Source: Chloroflexota bacterium (GTDB lineage Bacteria; Chloroflexota; Dormibacteria; Dormibacterales; Dormibacteraceae). Taken from it: a stretch of 44,447 nucleotides of DNA. Shown here piece after piece: positions 7,751 to 15,532 of this stretch. The DNA is taken from the NCBI GenBank assembly GCA_005880315.1, contig VBHB01000180.1, positions 1 to 44,447 on the forward strand, given 5' to 3'. The notes below the pieces were generated by a model. The model did not search any database, was not told the origin of the DNA, and saw only the letters and a program-made list of their open reading frames with translations. Numbering within the stretch: position 1 is the stretch's first letter; each line of letters starts with the position of its first letter. The position numbers and the translations under genes are program-made.

Positions 7751-8172
7751 GGCTCGACTGGGCGCTGCTCGCCAACGCCGCAGAGAGTCCGCCCAACGGG
7801 CTTGTCTACATTCTCGGCGCCGGTATCGACACGCTGTGGCGTGACGACTTCCCCGCGCCGTTCGGTGGCGCGATGGTGCTGCGGGTTCTGTCGAGCAGGC
7901 TCGAGTCGGAGAGAGGTCATAAGGTGGAGGTGCACTGCAGCGACGAGGATGGCAAGGCGGTCCTACAGCAGCCGGTGGTACTCGGGCTGCCGCCGCGAAC
8001 GGTCACGAGCGAGCACCCACAGGGGTGGGACCTCGCGGCCAACATCGTTATCAACCTGGCCCAGGTTCCGATTCCAAAACCCGGCCTTTATCGATTCGAG
8101 ATCCTCATTGACGACCAGCAGGTCCGCACGCTGCCTTTTCGCGCGGTCCGCCCGCCGCGGAGCGAGTCATGA
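7747..8172 (+). CDS. Unknown protein, DUF6941-like (141 aa)
   Basis: The start ATG at 7747 overlaps the amidohydrolase stop (ATGA), pointing to translational coupling. The product begins MRLDWALLANAAES and reads as an all-beta domain: VYILGAGIDTLW, AMVLRVLSSRLE, HKVEVHCSDEDGK, IVINLAQVPIPKPGLYRFEILIDDQQVRTLPFRA. The F-G-x ... G-x-Y-x-F-x-I-x-x-D pattern matches small beta proteins annotated as DUF6941. No signal peptide is present. The function is unknown; its stop overlaps the DedA start by 4 nt. Confidence 0.75.
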   Translation: MRLDWALLANAAESPPNGLVYILGAGIDTLWRDDFPAPFGGAMVLRVLSSRLESERGHKVEVHCSDEDGKAVLQQPVVLGLPPRTVTSEHPQGWDLAANIVINLAQVPIPKPGLYRFEILIDDQQVRTLPFRAVRPPRSES

Positions 8173-8795
8173 CTTCGTGGCTGATCAGCCTGGTCGGCAC
8201 GTGGGGACTGCCGGCCATCTTCGTGACCATGGCCGCCGAGAGTGCCGGCCTGCCGATCTCCAGCGAGGTGGTGGTGCCGCTCGGCGGAGCGCTCGCCTCC
8301 CAGGGCAAGCTCAACCTCTTCCTGGTGGTGGCGGTCTCGAGCGTTGCCAATCTGACGGGATCTTTGGTCGCGTTCTACCTCACACGCCGTTACGGCGAGC
8401 GGGTGGTGCTCAGTCGCTTCGGGCGATGGATGGGCTTGAGCCGCGGTCACCTGCGCCTGGCGGACCGTTTCTTCTCCCGCTTCGGCCTGTGGGCCGTCTT
8501 CGCCGGCCGGTTGCTGCCGATCGTGCGCACCTACATCTCGTTTCCGGCAGGCGTCTCGAAGATCGGCTACACCAGGTTCATCCTGGCCACGCTGGCGGGC
8601 GCCATCCCGTGGAACCTCGCGCTCGCTTACGCCGGCTACAAGCTCGGCCAGCACTACGAGACGGTCGCAGCCACGCTTTCGCCATTCGCCATCCCGATCG
8701 CGATCGGGGTCGTCCTCATCCTGGCGGTGGCGTGGTGGTTCGGCCGCAGGCTCGGTGAAGAGGAAGAGAAGATCCTCACAACCGGAAAGGTCTAG
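8169..8795 (+). CDS. DedA-family (SNARE-associated) membrane transporter
   Basis: 208 aa. The family pattern is clear: an N-terminal amphipathic/re-entrant helix with E-S-A-G-L-P-I-S-S-E, then G-x-L-x-x-x-G, LVAFYLTRRYGERVVLSRFGRWMG, the F-x-GR motif (VFAGRLLPIVRTYISFPAGVSKIGYTRF), then an aromatic-rich helix (GAIPWNLALAYAGYKLG) and a last TM helix. DedA proteins include bacterial undecaprenyl-phosphate and phosphatidylethanolamine translocases. The arginines in the F-x-GR and R-T-Y motifs, needed for function, are kept. The start overlaps the upstream gene (ATGA). The stop shares a CTAG tetramer with the convergent lipoyl gene. Confidence 0.92.
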   Translation: MTSWLISLVGTWGLPAIFVTMAAESAGLPISSEVVVPLGGALASQGKLNLFLVVAVSSVANLTGSLVAFYLTRRYGERVVLSRFGRWMGLSRGHLRLADRFFSRFGLWAVFAGRLLPIVRTYISFPAGVSKIGYTRFILATLAGAIPWNLALAYAGYKLGQHYETVAATLSPFAIPIAIGVVLILAVAWWFGRRLGEEEEKILTTGKV

Positions 8796-9040
8796 TCCGG
8801 GTTCACCATCGCAATCGGCTGTCCAGGCTTGACTGGATCGCCCTCATCCAGCAGCAGCTCCTCGACCACCCCGCCGACGGGCGACGGGATCTCGGCGTTG
8901 ACCTTGTCGGTGAGCGCCTCCATGAGCGTTTCGCCGGCCTCGACATGATCGCCTTTCTTCTTGCTCCAGGCGCCGACCGTGATCTCCTCCGCGCCCTCTA
9001 GGTCGGGCATGACGATCTCATGCAACCGCGTCGCGCTCAT
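8792..9040 (-). CDS. Stand-alone lipoyl/biotinyl-domain protein
   Basis: 82 aa, covering exactly one lipoyl domain. It has two symmetrical four-strand halves, G-D-x-V-x-x-G-E-T-L, and a hairpin E-A-L-T-D-K-V-N-A-E-I-P-S-P. The D-K-V/A lysine (about residue 46) is the usual lipoylation site in 2-oxoacid dehydrogenase E2 proteins; biotin carriers have M-K-M instead. No E3-binding or acyltransferase domain follows. It is an orphan, since no dehydrogenase gene lies nearby. It could be a swappable carrier or a remnant of a split E2. The stop codon is shared with DedA in CTAG. Confidence 0.85.
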   Translation of the reverse strand: MSATRLHEIVMPDLEGAEEITVGAWSKKKGDHVEAGETLMEALTDKVNAEIPSPVGGVVEELLLDEGDPVKPGQPIAMVNPD

Positions 9041-9055
9041 GCGGCTAATTGTGGA

Positions 9056-10642
9056 TCAGGCCAGCGAGACGACGTCGAGCAGGTCTTCTTCCCAGTAATC
9101 GAGCCGGCCCTCGGGCATGAACAGCACCCGCCCAGGCTTGAGCGCCTCGACGAACTCGGGGTCGTGGCTGACGATGATCATCGTGCCAGGCCATTCGGCG
9201 AGGGCCAGCGCGACGCCGGTACGCGAGGGCGGGTCGAGGTTGTTGGTCGGCTCGTCCAGGAGCAGCAGGTTGTGACGGCCCGCGACCAGCTGCGCGAGAG
9301 CCAGCTTCGTCTTCTCACCGCCAGACAGGGTTCCCGCGTCCTGGCGCGCGATGTCGCCGGTGAGGCTGAAGCTGCCCAGGAGGGCGCGCAGGACACGCTC
9401 TTCGGCGTCAGACTGCTGGCGCATGTGGGCGAGGACGCTCACGCCGGCCTGGATTCCCTCGTGCTCCTGCGCGTAATAGCCCAACGAGGCGTTGTGGCCC
9501 AGGCTGAAAGAGCCCGAAGTCTGCTGTGACTCGGAGGCGAGGATGCGCAGCAGGCTCGTCTTGCCGGCGCCGTTGAGGCCCATCACGAGCAGGCGCTGCC
9601 CGCGCTCGACCTCGAAGCTGACGTCGCGAAACACAAGCGGGCCGCCGTAACCCTTGGCGAGCTTCTCCGCGGTGATGGCGACTCGGCCGCCGTGCGGAGG
9701 ATCTGGAAAGTGGACCTTGACCTTTCGCTCTCTCTTTGGCGCGCTCACCTGCTGCGCCTTCAGGCGGTCGACGCGCTTGAAGATCGACTTTGCGGTGCGC
9801 GCGCGCTTCTCGGTCTGGCGGCGCATCACCTCCGCCAGCAGGCTGAGGCGCTTGATCTCCGCCTCCTGCCGCTGGGCCAGCGACGTCAGCCGCTTCTCTT
9901 CCAGGGCCCGCGCCTGCTGATATTCCGAGTAGGTGCCGCGGTACTCGAACAGACGACCGCCGTCGAGGTGCAGCACGCGCGTGATCGCGGAGTCCAGCAG
10001 GACGAGATCGTGGCTGACCACGATCACCGCCCCTCGGTAGTCACGAAGGAACCCCATCAGCCACGCCTTCGCGTCGCTGTCCAGGTGGTTGGTCGGCTCG
10101 TCCAGGAGGACGAGGTCGGCGTCGGCGAACAGGACGCGGGCGAGCTCGACGCGGCGGCGCTCGCCACCGGAGAGCACGCTCAACGGGAGGTCGACGCGAT
10201 CGGGCCTCAGTCCGAGGCCGGTGGCGATTCGGCGCGCATCCGATTCCCCGGAGTAGCCGCCATCCAGCCGGAATCGCTCCTCCGCATCCGAGAAGCGCTG
10301 AACGTTGGCGGTCGAGTGGTCCTTTTCCAGCACGCGATGCAGCTCTTCGACACGTGCCGCGGCTTTGTCAAGTCCGCGGCCCGAGAGGATATGCCAGAGG
10401 GCCGTCTGGGCGGCCTCCGCACGGGGACGTGGATTCTGCGGCACGTAGCCGAGAGTGCCGCGCCTCAGCACCAGTCCCGTCTCGGGGTCGTGCTCGCCGG
10501 CCAGGACCTTGAGCAGGCTGGTCTTGCCCGCGCCGTTGCGGCCGACCAGGCCGACCTTATCTCCCGCGGCCACGGTGAAGCTCGCGTCGGACAAAACCCG
10601 GCGCGCGGCGATGTCTATGGCGAGGTTGCGGACCTGGAGCAC
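9056..10642 (-). CDS. ABC-F family ATP-binding protein
   Basis: 528 aa with two tandem ABC domains and no membrane segments. Domain 1: Walker A GRNGAGKTS (about 35-43), signature LSGGERRRVELAR, Walker B VLLDEPTNHLD. Domain 2: GLNGAGKTS, LSGGEKTKLALAQ, LLLLDEPTNNLD. A charged linker lies between them (VMRRQTEKRARTAKSIFKRVDRLKAQQ), as in ABC-F translation factors, which act on the ribosome E site rather than transporting. Whether this is an EttA/Uup-like housekeeping factor or a resistance protein cannot be decided. GTG 10642 is preceded by TAACAT and no Shine-Dalgarno. Confidence 0.93.
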   Translation of the reverse strand: MLQVRNLAIDIAARRVLSDASFTVAAGDKVGLVGRNGAGKTSLLKVLAGEHDPETGLVLRRGTLGYVPQNPRPRAEAAQTALWHILSGRGLDKAAARVEELHRVLEKDHSTANVQRFSDAEERFRLDGGYSGESDARRIATGLGLRPDRVDLPLSVLSGGERRRVELARVLFADADLVLLDEPTNHLDSDAKAWLMGFLRDYRGAVIVVSHDLVLLDSAITRVLHLDGGRLFEYRGTYSEYQQARALEEKRLTSLAQRQEAEIKRLSLLAEVMRRQTEKRARTAKSIFKRVDRLKAQQVSAPKRERKVKVHFPDPPHGGRVAITAEKLAKGYGGPLVFRDVSFEVERGQRLLVMGLNGAGKTSLLRILASESQQTSGSFSLGHNASLGYYAQEHEGIQAGVSVLAHMRQQSDAEERVLRALLGSFSLTGDIARQDAGTLSGGEKTKLALAQLVAGRHNLLLLDEPTNNLDPPSRTGVALALAEWPGTMIIVSHDPEFVEALKPGRVLFMPEGRLDYWEEDLLDVVSLA

Positions 10643-10650
10643 GAGTCGGG

Positions 10651-10656
10651 ATGTTA
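10651..10656 (-). promoter_or_regulatory. Putative -10 hexamer TAACAT (ABC-F gene)
   Basis: On the minus strand, TAACAT is followed by 8 nt and the GTG at 10642, giving a near-leaderless transcript. Confidence 0.4.
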
Positions 10657-10706
10657 CCTAGCTATCGCGGCCGCGTTTGGTCTTCATCAAATCTGGAGGC
10701 GGTCGC

Positions 10707-11627
10707 ATGAAACGGTTGCTCGTAGTCCTCGCGTTGTTCACAGCGTCTTTGCTGGCGGCGGCAGCCTGCGGAGGCGGAGGCGCCACCAGCTCCAATGGCA
10801 GCCACGCAGCGGTATCGACCCAGTACGGCTCGAAACAATCCCTGTCGAACGCGCCCTCTACTGCCAAGGGCGTGCCCGACCAGACCGGCAGCGGCGCCAC
10901 GACCACCGATCCGGCCAACGTCGTGCCCGCCATCCAGGGCCCGCAGGTCATCCGCCAGGCCCAGCTGGCGATCAGCGTCAAATCGGGTGCGTTCGACTCC
11001 AGCCTGTCCTCGGTGCGCGCGCTGGTCGAAGTCATGGGTGGCTACGTGTCCGGCACCGACGCGCAGGCGAACCCCCAGAGCAACAACGACGGGATTCGCA
11101 CCGGCGTGGTCAGCTTCATGGTCCCCGCCTCCAAGTTCGACTCCACCATCGACGCCCTCGCCGGCCTGGGCAAGGTCCAGAACGAGCACATCAGCGGCCA
11201 GGACGTGAGCGCGCAGTACGTCGATCTCCAGGCCCGGCTCGCCAACGAGGAGGCGCAGAGAAACGCCATGATCGCGCTGCTCGCCAAGGCGCAGAGCGTG
11301 TCCGACATCATCGCCGTCCAGAACCAGCTCGGCCAGATCACGGGCCAGATCGAGCAGCTGAAGGGGCAGATCCAGTACATCGAGCACAACGTGGCGTTCA
11401 GCACGATCACCGTGCAGATCACGGAGGCCGGTGCGGCGGTGACGACCACCGCCACATCCGACAACTGGGGTTTTGTCTCGGCGCTCAGCGACGCCGCGCA
11501 CAACTTCGTGACCACGATCAACTACCTGCTCACCGGCCTGGGCGCGATCGGTCCAGTCCTGATCTTGCTCGGCCTCGGGTTCCTGGTCTGGCGCCGCGCC
11601 GGCCGGCCCGGCTGGCGGCGCGCTTAA
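10707..11627 (+). CDS. DUF4349 lipoprotein
   Basis: 306 aa. ATG 10707 is chosen over upstream starts because GGAGG (10695-10699) lies 7 nt before it and the signal peptide begins there: MKRLLVVLALFTASLLAAAAC. The cysteine at about residue 21 fits a lipobox. A low-complexity Ser/Thr/Gly linker follows. The DUF4349 domain spans about 95-255, with IRQAQLAISVKSGAFDSSLSSV, VMGGYVSG, VPASKFDSTIDALAGLGKVQNEHISGQDVSAQYVDLQARLANEEAQ and a coiled coil. A C-terminal TM helix ends in basic residues. The domain family is of unknown function and envelope-located. Confidence 0.9.
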   Translation: MKRLLVVLALFTASLLAAAACGGGGATSSNGSHAAVSTQYGSKQSLSNAPSTAKGVPDQTGSGATTTDPANVVPAIQGPQVIRQAQLAISVKSGAFDSSLSSVRALVEVMGGYVSGTDAQANPQSNNDGIRTGVVSFMVPASKFDSTIDALAGLGKVQNEHISGQDVSAQYVDLQARLANEEAQRNAMIALLAKAQSVSDIIAVQNQLGQITGQIEQLKGQIQYIEHNVAFSTITVQITEAGAAVTTTATSDNWGFVSALSDAAHNFVTTINYLLTGLGAIGPVLILLGLGFLVWRRAGRPGWRRA

Positions 11628-11634
11628 GCACTTC

Positions 11635-11670
11635 GGGCGGTGTGAGGAGGTTGAATCTCCCACACCGCCC
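11635..11670 (+). terminator. GC-rich hairpin after the DUF4349 gene
   Basis: Perfect 10-bp outer stem GGGCGGTGTG (11635-11644)/CACACCGCCC (11661-11670), and an inner GGAG/CTCC stem separated by one bulged A. It starts 7 nt after the TAA. No T-run follows, so it is terminator-like but not a textbook intrinsic terminator. The downstream bases to 11783 contain another weak GGAGC/GCTCC pairing. Confidence 0.5.
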
Positions 11671-11783
11671 CTCCGCTGAGGAGCTCCCCACAAGGTCGGG
11701 AGCGCAGGAGGGTTGAAGCTCGGTGCTCCTCCAGTAACCTGCTCGGGTAACGCCTTGAACGGTCTTGACCCGGATTTTTCGGT

Positions 11784-12233
11784 TTGAAGCAGTTGATGGC
11801 CGTGGTCACGCTGGCCGCGATCGGGTCCGCCTGTGGCTCGTCCCCTGCCACCTCTACCGCCTCGCCATCACCGAGCGCGGCCGTCCCCAGCCCAAGCCCA
11901 CCGCCTTCCCCTCTCAGCTTCAAGCTCAACGGGATCAAGACCACAGCGTCGGGGACGATCACGCTGATCGCGGAGCCGCACAGCGTGTCGATCGAGCTCA
12001 AGATCACCGGCCTCCAACCCAACTCGTCGCACGTGTCGCACATCCATATCGGCAGCTGCCAGCAGGTCGGCAACATATCGCTGGCGCTGAACCAGGTCGT
12101 CGCCGATGGCAACGGCGACGCCGACACCAAATCCACCCTGACCGCCAGCTATCCGCCGGTCTCGGGGACCTGGTATGTCGTGGTGCACGCAGGACCGGAC
12201 ATGCAGGGTACGAACGCGTCTTACCTGCTCTAG
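11784..12233 (+). CDS. Small CHRD-like lipoprotein
   Basis: 149 aa. TTG 11784 gives MKQLMAVVTLAAIGSAC, a short signal peptide with lysine in the n-region and a cysteine lipidation site; ATG 11796 would lose the lysine. A Ser/Pro/Ala-rich linker (about 20-43) leads to a beta domain containing SSHVSHIHIGSCQQVGNISLALNQVVADGNGDAD and GTWYVVVHAGPDMQG. The H-x-x-H-I-H and W-Y-V-x-V-H-x-G pattern is that of CHRD/SOD-like beta-sandwich secreted proteins. Function is unknown. The stop TAG (12231) is in the same frame as the following sigma-factor gene. Confidence 0.78.
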   Translation: MKQLMAVVTLAAIGSACGSSPATSTASPSPSAAVPSPSPPPSPLSFKLNGIKTTASGTITLIAEPHSVSIELKITGLQPNSSHVSHIHIGSCQQVGNISLALNQVVADGNGDADTKSTLTASYPPVSGTWYVVVHAGPDMQGTNASYLL

Positions 12234-12293
12234 GTCGTCGAGCTGCCGAGCGCGACCCGCGCGACCGACATCGCCCTCGACGAGCTCGAGCTG

Positions 12294-12728
12294 GTGTACG
12301 CGTTCATCTACGCGCGGGTGGGAAACCGCGCGGACGCAGAGGACCTGACACAGCAGGTGGCGCTGAAAGCGATCCCACGCCTGCGCCAGGGCGCCCCCGC
12401 GAGCGCGATCCGAGGCTACCTTTTCGCGACCGCGCGCTCGGTGCTGGGTTCGTTCTGGAGCACGCGACTCGGCCTTTCGCAGGCCGAGCTGCACGAAGAC
12501 CTCGCGATGGCGGTGCCACAGGGGCCGCCCTCAGACGAATCGACTGAGCGAGCCCAGCGAATCCTGGCCGCCCTGAGCGACAACTACCGGCGCGTGCTCG
12601 AGCTGCGTTTCCTGCACGGGTATTCCTTGAAGGAAGTGGCAGCGGAGATGCGCTCTACCGTGGGTGCGGTCAAGGTCATGCAGCTGCGCGCATTGCGCGC
12701 GGCGGCGAAGGTTGACCCGGATGCGTGA
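12294..12728 (+). CDS. ECF-type RNA polymerase sigma factor, true start unclear
   Basis: Region 2 is visible as YAFIYARVGNRADAEDLTQQVALKAI, and region 4 as LAALSDNYRRVLELRFLHGYSLKEVAAEMRSTVGAVKVMQLRALRA with the HTH. The only standard start after the upstream in-frame TAG (12231) is GTG 12294. It sits inside region 2, and the upstream codons (12261-12293) still read like region 2.1 (IALDELEL). Initiation may use CTG 12243 or another non-standard codon. The 3' end overlaps the Rieske gene by 8 nt (ATG 12721 within ...ATGCGTGA). Such a pair suggests sigma factor plus regulator. Confidence 0.85.
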   Translation: MYAFIYARVGNRADAEDLTQQVALKAIPRLRQGAPASAIRGYLFATARSVLGSFWSTRLGLSQAELHEDLAMAVPQGPPSDESTERAQRILAALSDNYRRVLELRFLHGYSLKEVAAEMRSTVGAVKVMQLRALRAAAKVDPDA

Positions 12729-13380
12729 AAAACCCGAGAACCGTATAGCGCGAATCGTCGACGACCTGCTGCACGGCAGGCGGTTGAGGCTGCGCGCCGG
12801 CGACGCAGAGGAAAAGGAGGCGATCACTGCCGCGGCCCGGTTTGCGGCCGCACGGCAGGGCCCACAGCGGATGAGCCCGGCCTTTCGCCGCCGCCTGGCA
12901 CAGATCCTCGAATCAACCCCAGAGGAGCCATGGCTGACCCGGCGGGCTGCGCTCGTCGCGGGCCTCGGTGTTGCCGCCGGGGCGCTTGCGGGTGGGGTGG
13001 TGGGCAAAGCGCTCGCCCCGGCACCGGGATCAGCACCACGAGTGGCGTCGAAGCCGGTGCTGCCCGTGGATGGCAAATGGACGGACGTAGGAGCGCTCAC
13101 AGATTTCGCCGAGGGCCAGGGCAAGCTGGTCAGGGCGGGCGCGGTCGGAGCCTTCGTCTTTCGTCGTGGCCAGTCGGTGACGGCGGTGTCCTCGATCTGC
13201 TCGCACCTGCCATGTGAGCTGTGGTGGGACGGAGGGGCGAGACTTCTCGATTGCCCTTGCCACCCGGCCTCCTTCACGGCCGAAGGGAAGCCGAGCAGCC
13301 CGGCATACCCGCTGCCTGATCTCAACGAGGTCAAGGCCCGCGTCACCGCGGCGGGACGGGTAGAGGTCCTCGGAACATGA
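12721..13380 (+). CDS. Membrane-anchored Rieske [2Fe-2S] protein, candidate redox anti-sigma factor
   Basis: 219 aa from ATG 12721, overlapping the sigma gene. Residues 1-70 are cytosolic and helical (RIVDDLLHGRRLRLRAGDAEEKEAITAAARF, MSPAFRRRLAQIL). Residues 73-96 are a twin-arginine (TRRAAL) hydrophobic segment (LVAGLGVAAGALAGGVV). The C-terminal ~115 residues are a Rieske domain with C160-x-H162 (ICSHLPC) and C178-P-C-H181 (DCPCHPASF). The extra cysteines C165 and C180 would form the structural disulfide. Rieske subunits usually serve bc1-type oxidases, but no cytochrome gene is here. The layout of cytosolic tail, membrane anchor and external Fe-S domain next to an ECF sigma suggests a sensor; that role is inference. 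Confidence 0.88.
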   Translation: MREKPENRIARIVDDLLHGRRLRLRAGDAEEKEAITAAARFAAARQGPQRMSPAFRRRLAQILESTPEEPWLTRRAALVAGLGVAAGALAGGVVGKALAPAPGSAPRVASKPVLPVDGKWTDVGALTDFAEGQGKLVRAGAVGAFVFRRGQSVTAVSSICSHLPCELWWDGGARLLDCPCHPASFTAEGKPSSPAYPLPDLNEVKARVTAAGRVEVLGT

Positions 13381-13640
13381 GCGTCCGTGAGCACCGGCTT
13401 CGCCAGCTCGCCCTCGACCGCTGCCTCCAGCTCCTCGAAGAGGCCCAGGTCGGGGGAAAGACGCGTGTCGACGGCCCGCTGGGAACGTCCCTGCGCCGGC
13501 ACCTGGAGCGCGCCGGCGTGATCGCCGATCACCGTCTCGAGGGCAGGCGCATCGATCGCGTCCTCGACGACATCTTCGCGCTGCAGGCCCAGCTCCTGGG
13601 CCAGGCGCCCGAGGACCGCCGCCAGCGCAACGGGACCTGA
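13377..13640 (+). CDS. Unknown 87-aa protein, third gene of the sigma/Rieske operon
   Basis: The ATG overlaps the Rieske stop by 4 nt (ATGA), so it is most likely co-translated. The product is highly charged and helical (REHRLRQLALDRCLQLLEEAQVGGKTRVDGPLGTSLRRHLERAGVIADHRLEGRRIDRVLDDIFALQAQLLG), without signal or membrane segment. One cysteine (residue 16) is present. I do not recognise a family. Its position makes it a candidate third component of the same regulatory unit. Confidence 0.6.
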   Translation: MSVREHRLRQLALDRCLQLLEEAQVGGKTRVDGPLGTSLRRHLERAGVIADHRLEGRRIDRVLDDIFALQAQLLGQAPEDRRQRNGT

Positions 13641-13644
13641 TCGC

Positions 13645-14190
13645 CTAGGTCAGCGCCGTCTGGCTTTCAACGCCGCCCTGGGCGGTACCCTGGAACTGAA
13701 GACGCACGGTCAGGGTTCCCGAGCTGGGTAGATCGCTTCTCGACGCAGAGAACAGGCTCCAGCTCGGCCACGCGTGTGCCCCCCCACAGGTCCTTTGCGC
13801 GTGGCCTACCCATTCGATGTAGTACAGCGTGTGGCCGGCGATCGCAGACGCGTTCTTCGTGGGGCTGGTGCACTGCGGCGTCGTGATCACGGCCAGATAC
13901 AGGCGCCCCGGCCGATCGACCTGGCGATTCCAACAAGGGTCCGAGCCGGAGTATCCCTGGCAAAGCTGGGCTCGAGTGCGGTTTGTCCCACTTGGCAGAG
14001 AGGTCACTTCGCCCCGGAGTTGACTCAGCGACGTTGACGCGAGGATGTTCGGGCTCATGCCAATTGGACCTTCGTTGGTGACCAGGGTCAGGCTCAATCG
14101 AGTCGAGCCGTCAGGTAGGGTCGGGCCGTCCCAGGGCGCGTCACACGCGGACAGCAACAAGATCGCGACTCCGACGCCCAGCCTCTTCAT
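13645..14190 (-). CDS. Secreted lipoprotein of unknown function (181 aa)
   Basis: ATG 14190 starts MKRLGVGVAILLLSACDAPW, a typical lipoprotein signal with lipobox L-L-S-A-C. The frame continues upstream through metK but without coding character, so this start is preferred. The mature part is beta-rich with paired cysteines (AQLCQGYSGSDPCW; a second pair in TTPQCTS and RTCGGAH) suited to disulfides outside the cell. It ends LTVRLQFQGTAQGG. No family is recognised. It is divergent from metK and converges with the 87-aa gene. Confidence 0.75.
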   Translation of the reverse strand: MKRLGVGVAILLLSACDAPWDGPTLPDGSTRLSLTLVTNEGPIGMSPNILASTSLSQLRGEVTSLPSGTNRTRAQLCQGYSGSDPCWNRQVDRPGRLYLAVITTPQCTSPTKNASAIAGHTLYYIEWVGHAQRTCGGAHAWPSWSLFSASRSDLPSSGTLTVRLQFQGTAQGGVESQTALT

Positions 14191-14260
14191 CGTGTTTGAC
14201 CCAACGTTGTGTCTCGTGACGCGTAACGCGGTGGTGTGCGGGGTCGACCGCGTAGACCGA

Positions 14261-14266
14261 TATGAT
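14261..14266 (+). promoter_or_regulatory. Putative -10 hexamer TATGAT (metK)
   Basis: TATGAT lies 11 nt before the GTG at 14278 in the 87-bp region between the divergent lipoprotein and metK. There is no Shine-Dalgarno and no room for a SAM riboswitch. Confidence 0.45.
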
Positions 14267-14277
14267 CTTCGACTGTT

Positions 14278-15507
14278 GTGGCTACTTCCTTCGGTTCCTC
14301 GCGCTCGTTTCTTCTGACCTCCGAATCGGTCACTGAAGGTCACCCCGACAAGGTCTGCGACCAGGTCTCCGACGCGGTCCTGGACGGCATGCTCGCGCAG
14401 GATCCCCACGCGCGCGTGGCTTGCGAGACCGCCATCACCAAGGGCCTCTGCGTGGTTATCGGCGAAGTCACCACGCACGCCGACCTCGACATCCAGCGCA
14501 CGATCCGCGACACCATCCGCGGCATCGGCTACAACCTCGAGGAGATCGGGTTCGACGCCGACCACGCGCTCATCCAGGTGTACTTGAAGGAGCAATCTCC
14601 CGACATCGCGGCCAGCGTGGATCACTCGCTTGAAGAGCGAGAGGGCACGCTCGAGGACGACCCGTTCGAGCTACAGGGGGCGGGGGACCAGGGGATGATG
14701 ATCGGCTTCGCGTGCCGCGAGACGCCGGAGCTGATGCCGCTCACGATCTCGCTTGCGCACCGGCTGGCCCGGCGCCTGGCCGAGACTCGGAAAGATGGAT
14801 CGCTGCCGTTCCTTCGCCCCGACGGCAAGACCCAGGTCACCGTCGAGTACGAATACGGAAAGCCGAAGCGCATCGAAGCGATCGTGGTCTCCACGCATCA
14901 TTCCGCTGCCGCAAGCCAGAAGGAGATCGACGAGGGCGTACGCGCGCTGGTGATCGATCCCGTGCTCGAGGGCATGGTCATCGACGCCAACACCAAGATC
15001 ATGGTCAACCCGAGCGGGAAGTTCATCGTCGGCGGCCCGGCGGCGGACGCCGGGCTCACCGGCCGCAAGATCATCGTCGACACGTATGGCGGCGTGGCCC
15101 GGCACGGGGGTGGCGCGTTCAGCGGCAAGGACCCGAGCAAGGTCGACCGCTCCGCAGCTTATGCCGCGCGGCACGTGGCCAAGAACCTGGTCGGTGCCGG
15201 GCTGGCGGAGCGCTGCGAGGTGCAGGTTTCGTATGCGATCGGCCGCGCGCACCCGACCTCCATCGCGGTGGAGACGTTCGGCACCGGCGTGGTCCCCGAG
15301 CGGGAGCTGCTCGAGCTCGTCCGGCGACACTTCGACCTCCGGCCGGCGGCGATCATCGCCAGGATGGACCTGTTGCGGCCGATCTATCGGCCCACCGCTG
15401 CCTACGGCCACTTCGGTCGCGACGACTTGGGCGTGCCGTGGGAGGACATCAACAGGGTCGAGGCGCTGCGCGCCGACGCGTCAGTCCTCTCGCGCGCGGT
15501 CGACTAG
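14278..15507 (+). CDS. metK: S-adenosylmethionine synthetase
   Basis: 409 aa, full length. It makes SAM from methionine and ATP in the cytosol. Signature motifs are present: [22 protein letters not shown] near the N-terminus (catalytic His and metal ligands), [12 protein letters not shown] (hexapeptide 1), and [27 protein letters not shown] (hexapeptide 2 and P-loop-like). The C-terminal [14 protein letters not shown] is typical. The acidic loop after SLEEREG differs slightly from E. coli, as usual in Terrabacteria. GTG 14278 is the start given the TATGAT upstream. The cysteine-ligase gene follows 25 bp downstream, probably in one operon. Confidence 0.97.
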   Translation: MATSFGSSRSFLLTSESVTEGHPDKVCDQVSDAVLDGMLAQDPHARVACETAITKGLCVVIGEVTTHADLDIQRTIRDTIRGIGYNLEEIGFDADHALIQVYLKEQSPDIAASVDHSLEEREGTLEDDPFELQGAGDQGMMIGFACRETPELMPLTISLAHRLARRLAETRKDGSLPFLRPDGKTQVTVEYEYGKPKRIEAIVVSTHHSAAASQKEIDEGVRALVIDPVLEGMVIDANTKIMVNPSGKFIVGGPAADAGLTGRKIIVDTYGGVARHGGGAFSGKDPSKVDRSAAYAARHVAKNLVGAGLAERCEVQVSYAIGRAHPTSIAVETFGTGVVPERELLELVRRHFDLRPAAIIARMDLLRPIYRPTAAYGHFGRDDLGVPWEDINRVEALRADASVLSRAVD

Positions 15508-15532
15508 CCACGTTGCCGTCTTAGGGGCTCGA

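Noticed and set aside
10662-11693. Minus-strand frame of 343 aa opposite the DUF4349 lipoprotein
   Set aside because: The plus strand has a Shine-Dalgarno, signal peptide and DUF4349 motifs; the antisense product shows no family pattern.
14191-14277. SAM riboswitch upstream of metK
   Set aside because: Only 87 bp between divergent starts, no P1-P4-like folding seen, and the -10 lies 11 nt from the start, leaving no leader.
14191-14625. N-terminal extension of the 13645-14190 lipoprotein into metK
   Set aside because: A clear signal peptide starts at ATG 14190, and the extension is antisense to conserved metK sequence.
15508-15532. T-box leader upstream of the cysteine ligase
   Set aside because: Only 25 bp separate it from metK, too short for a T-box.
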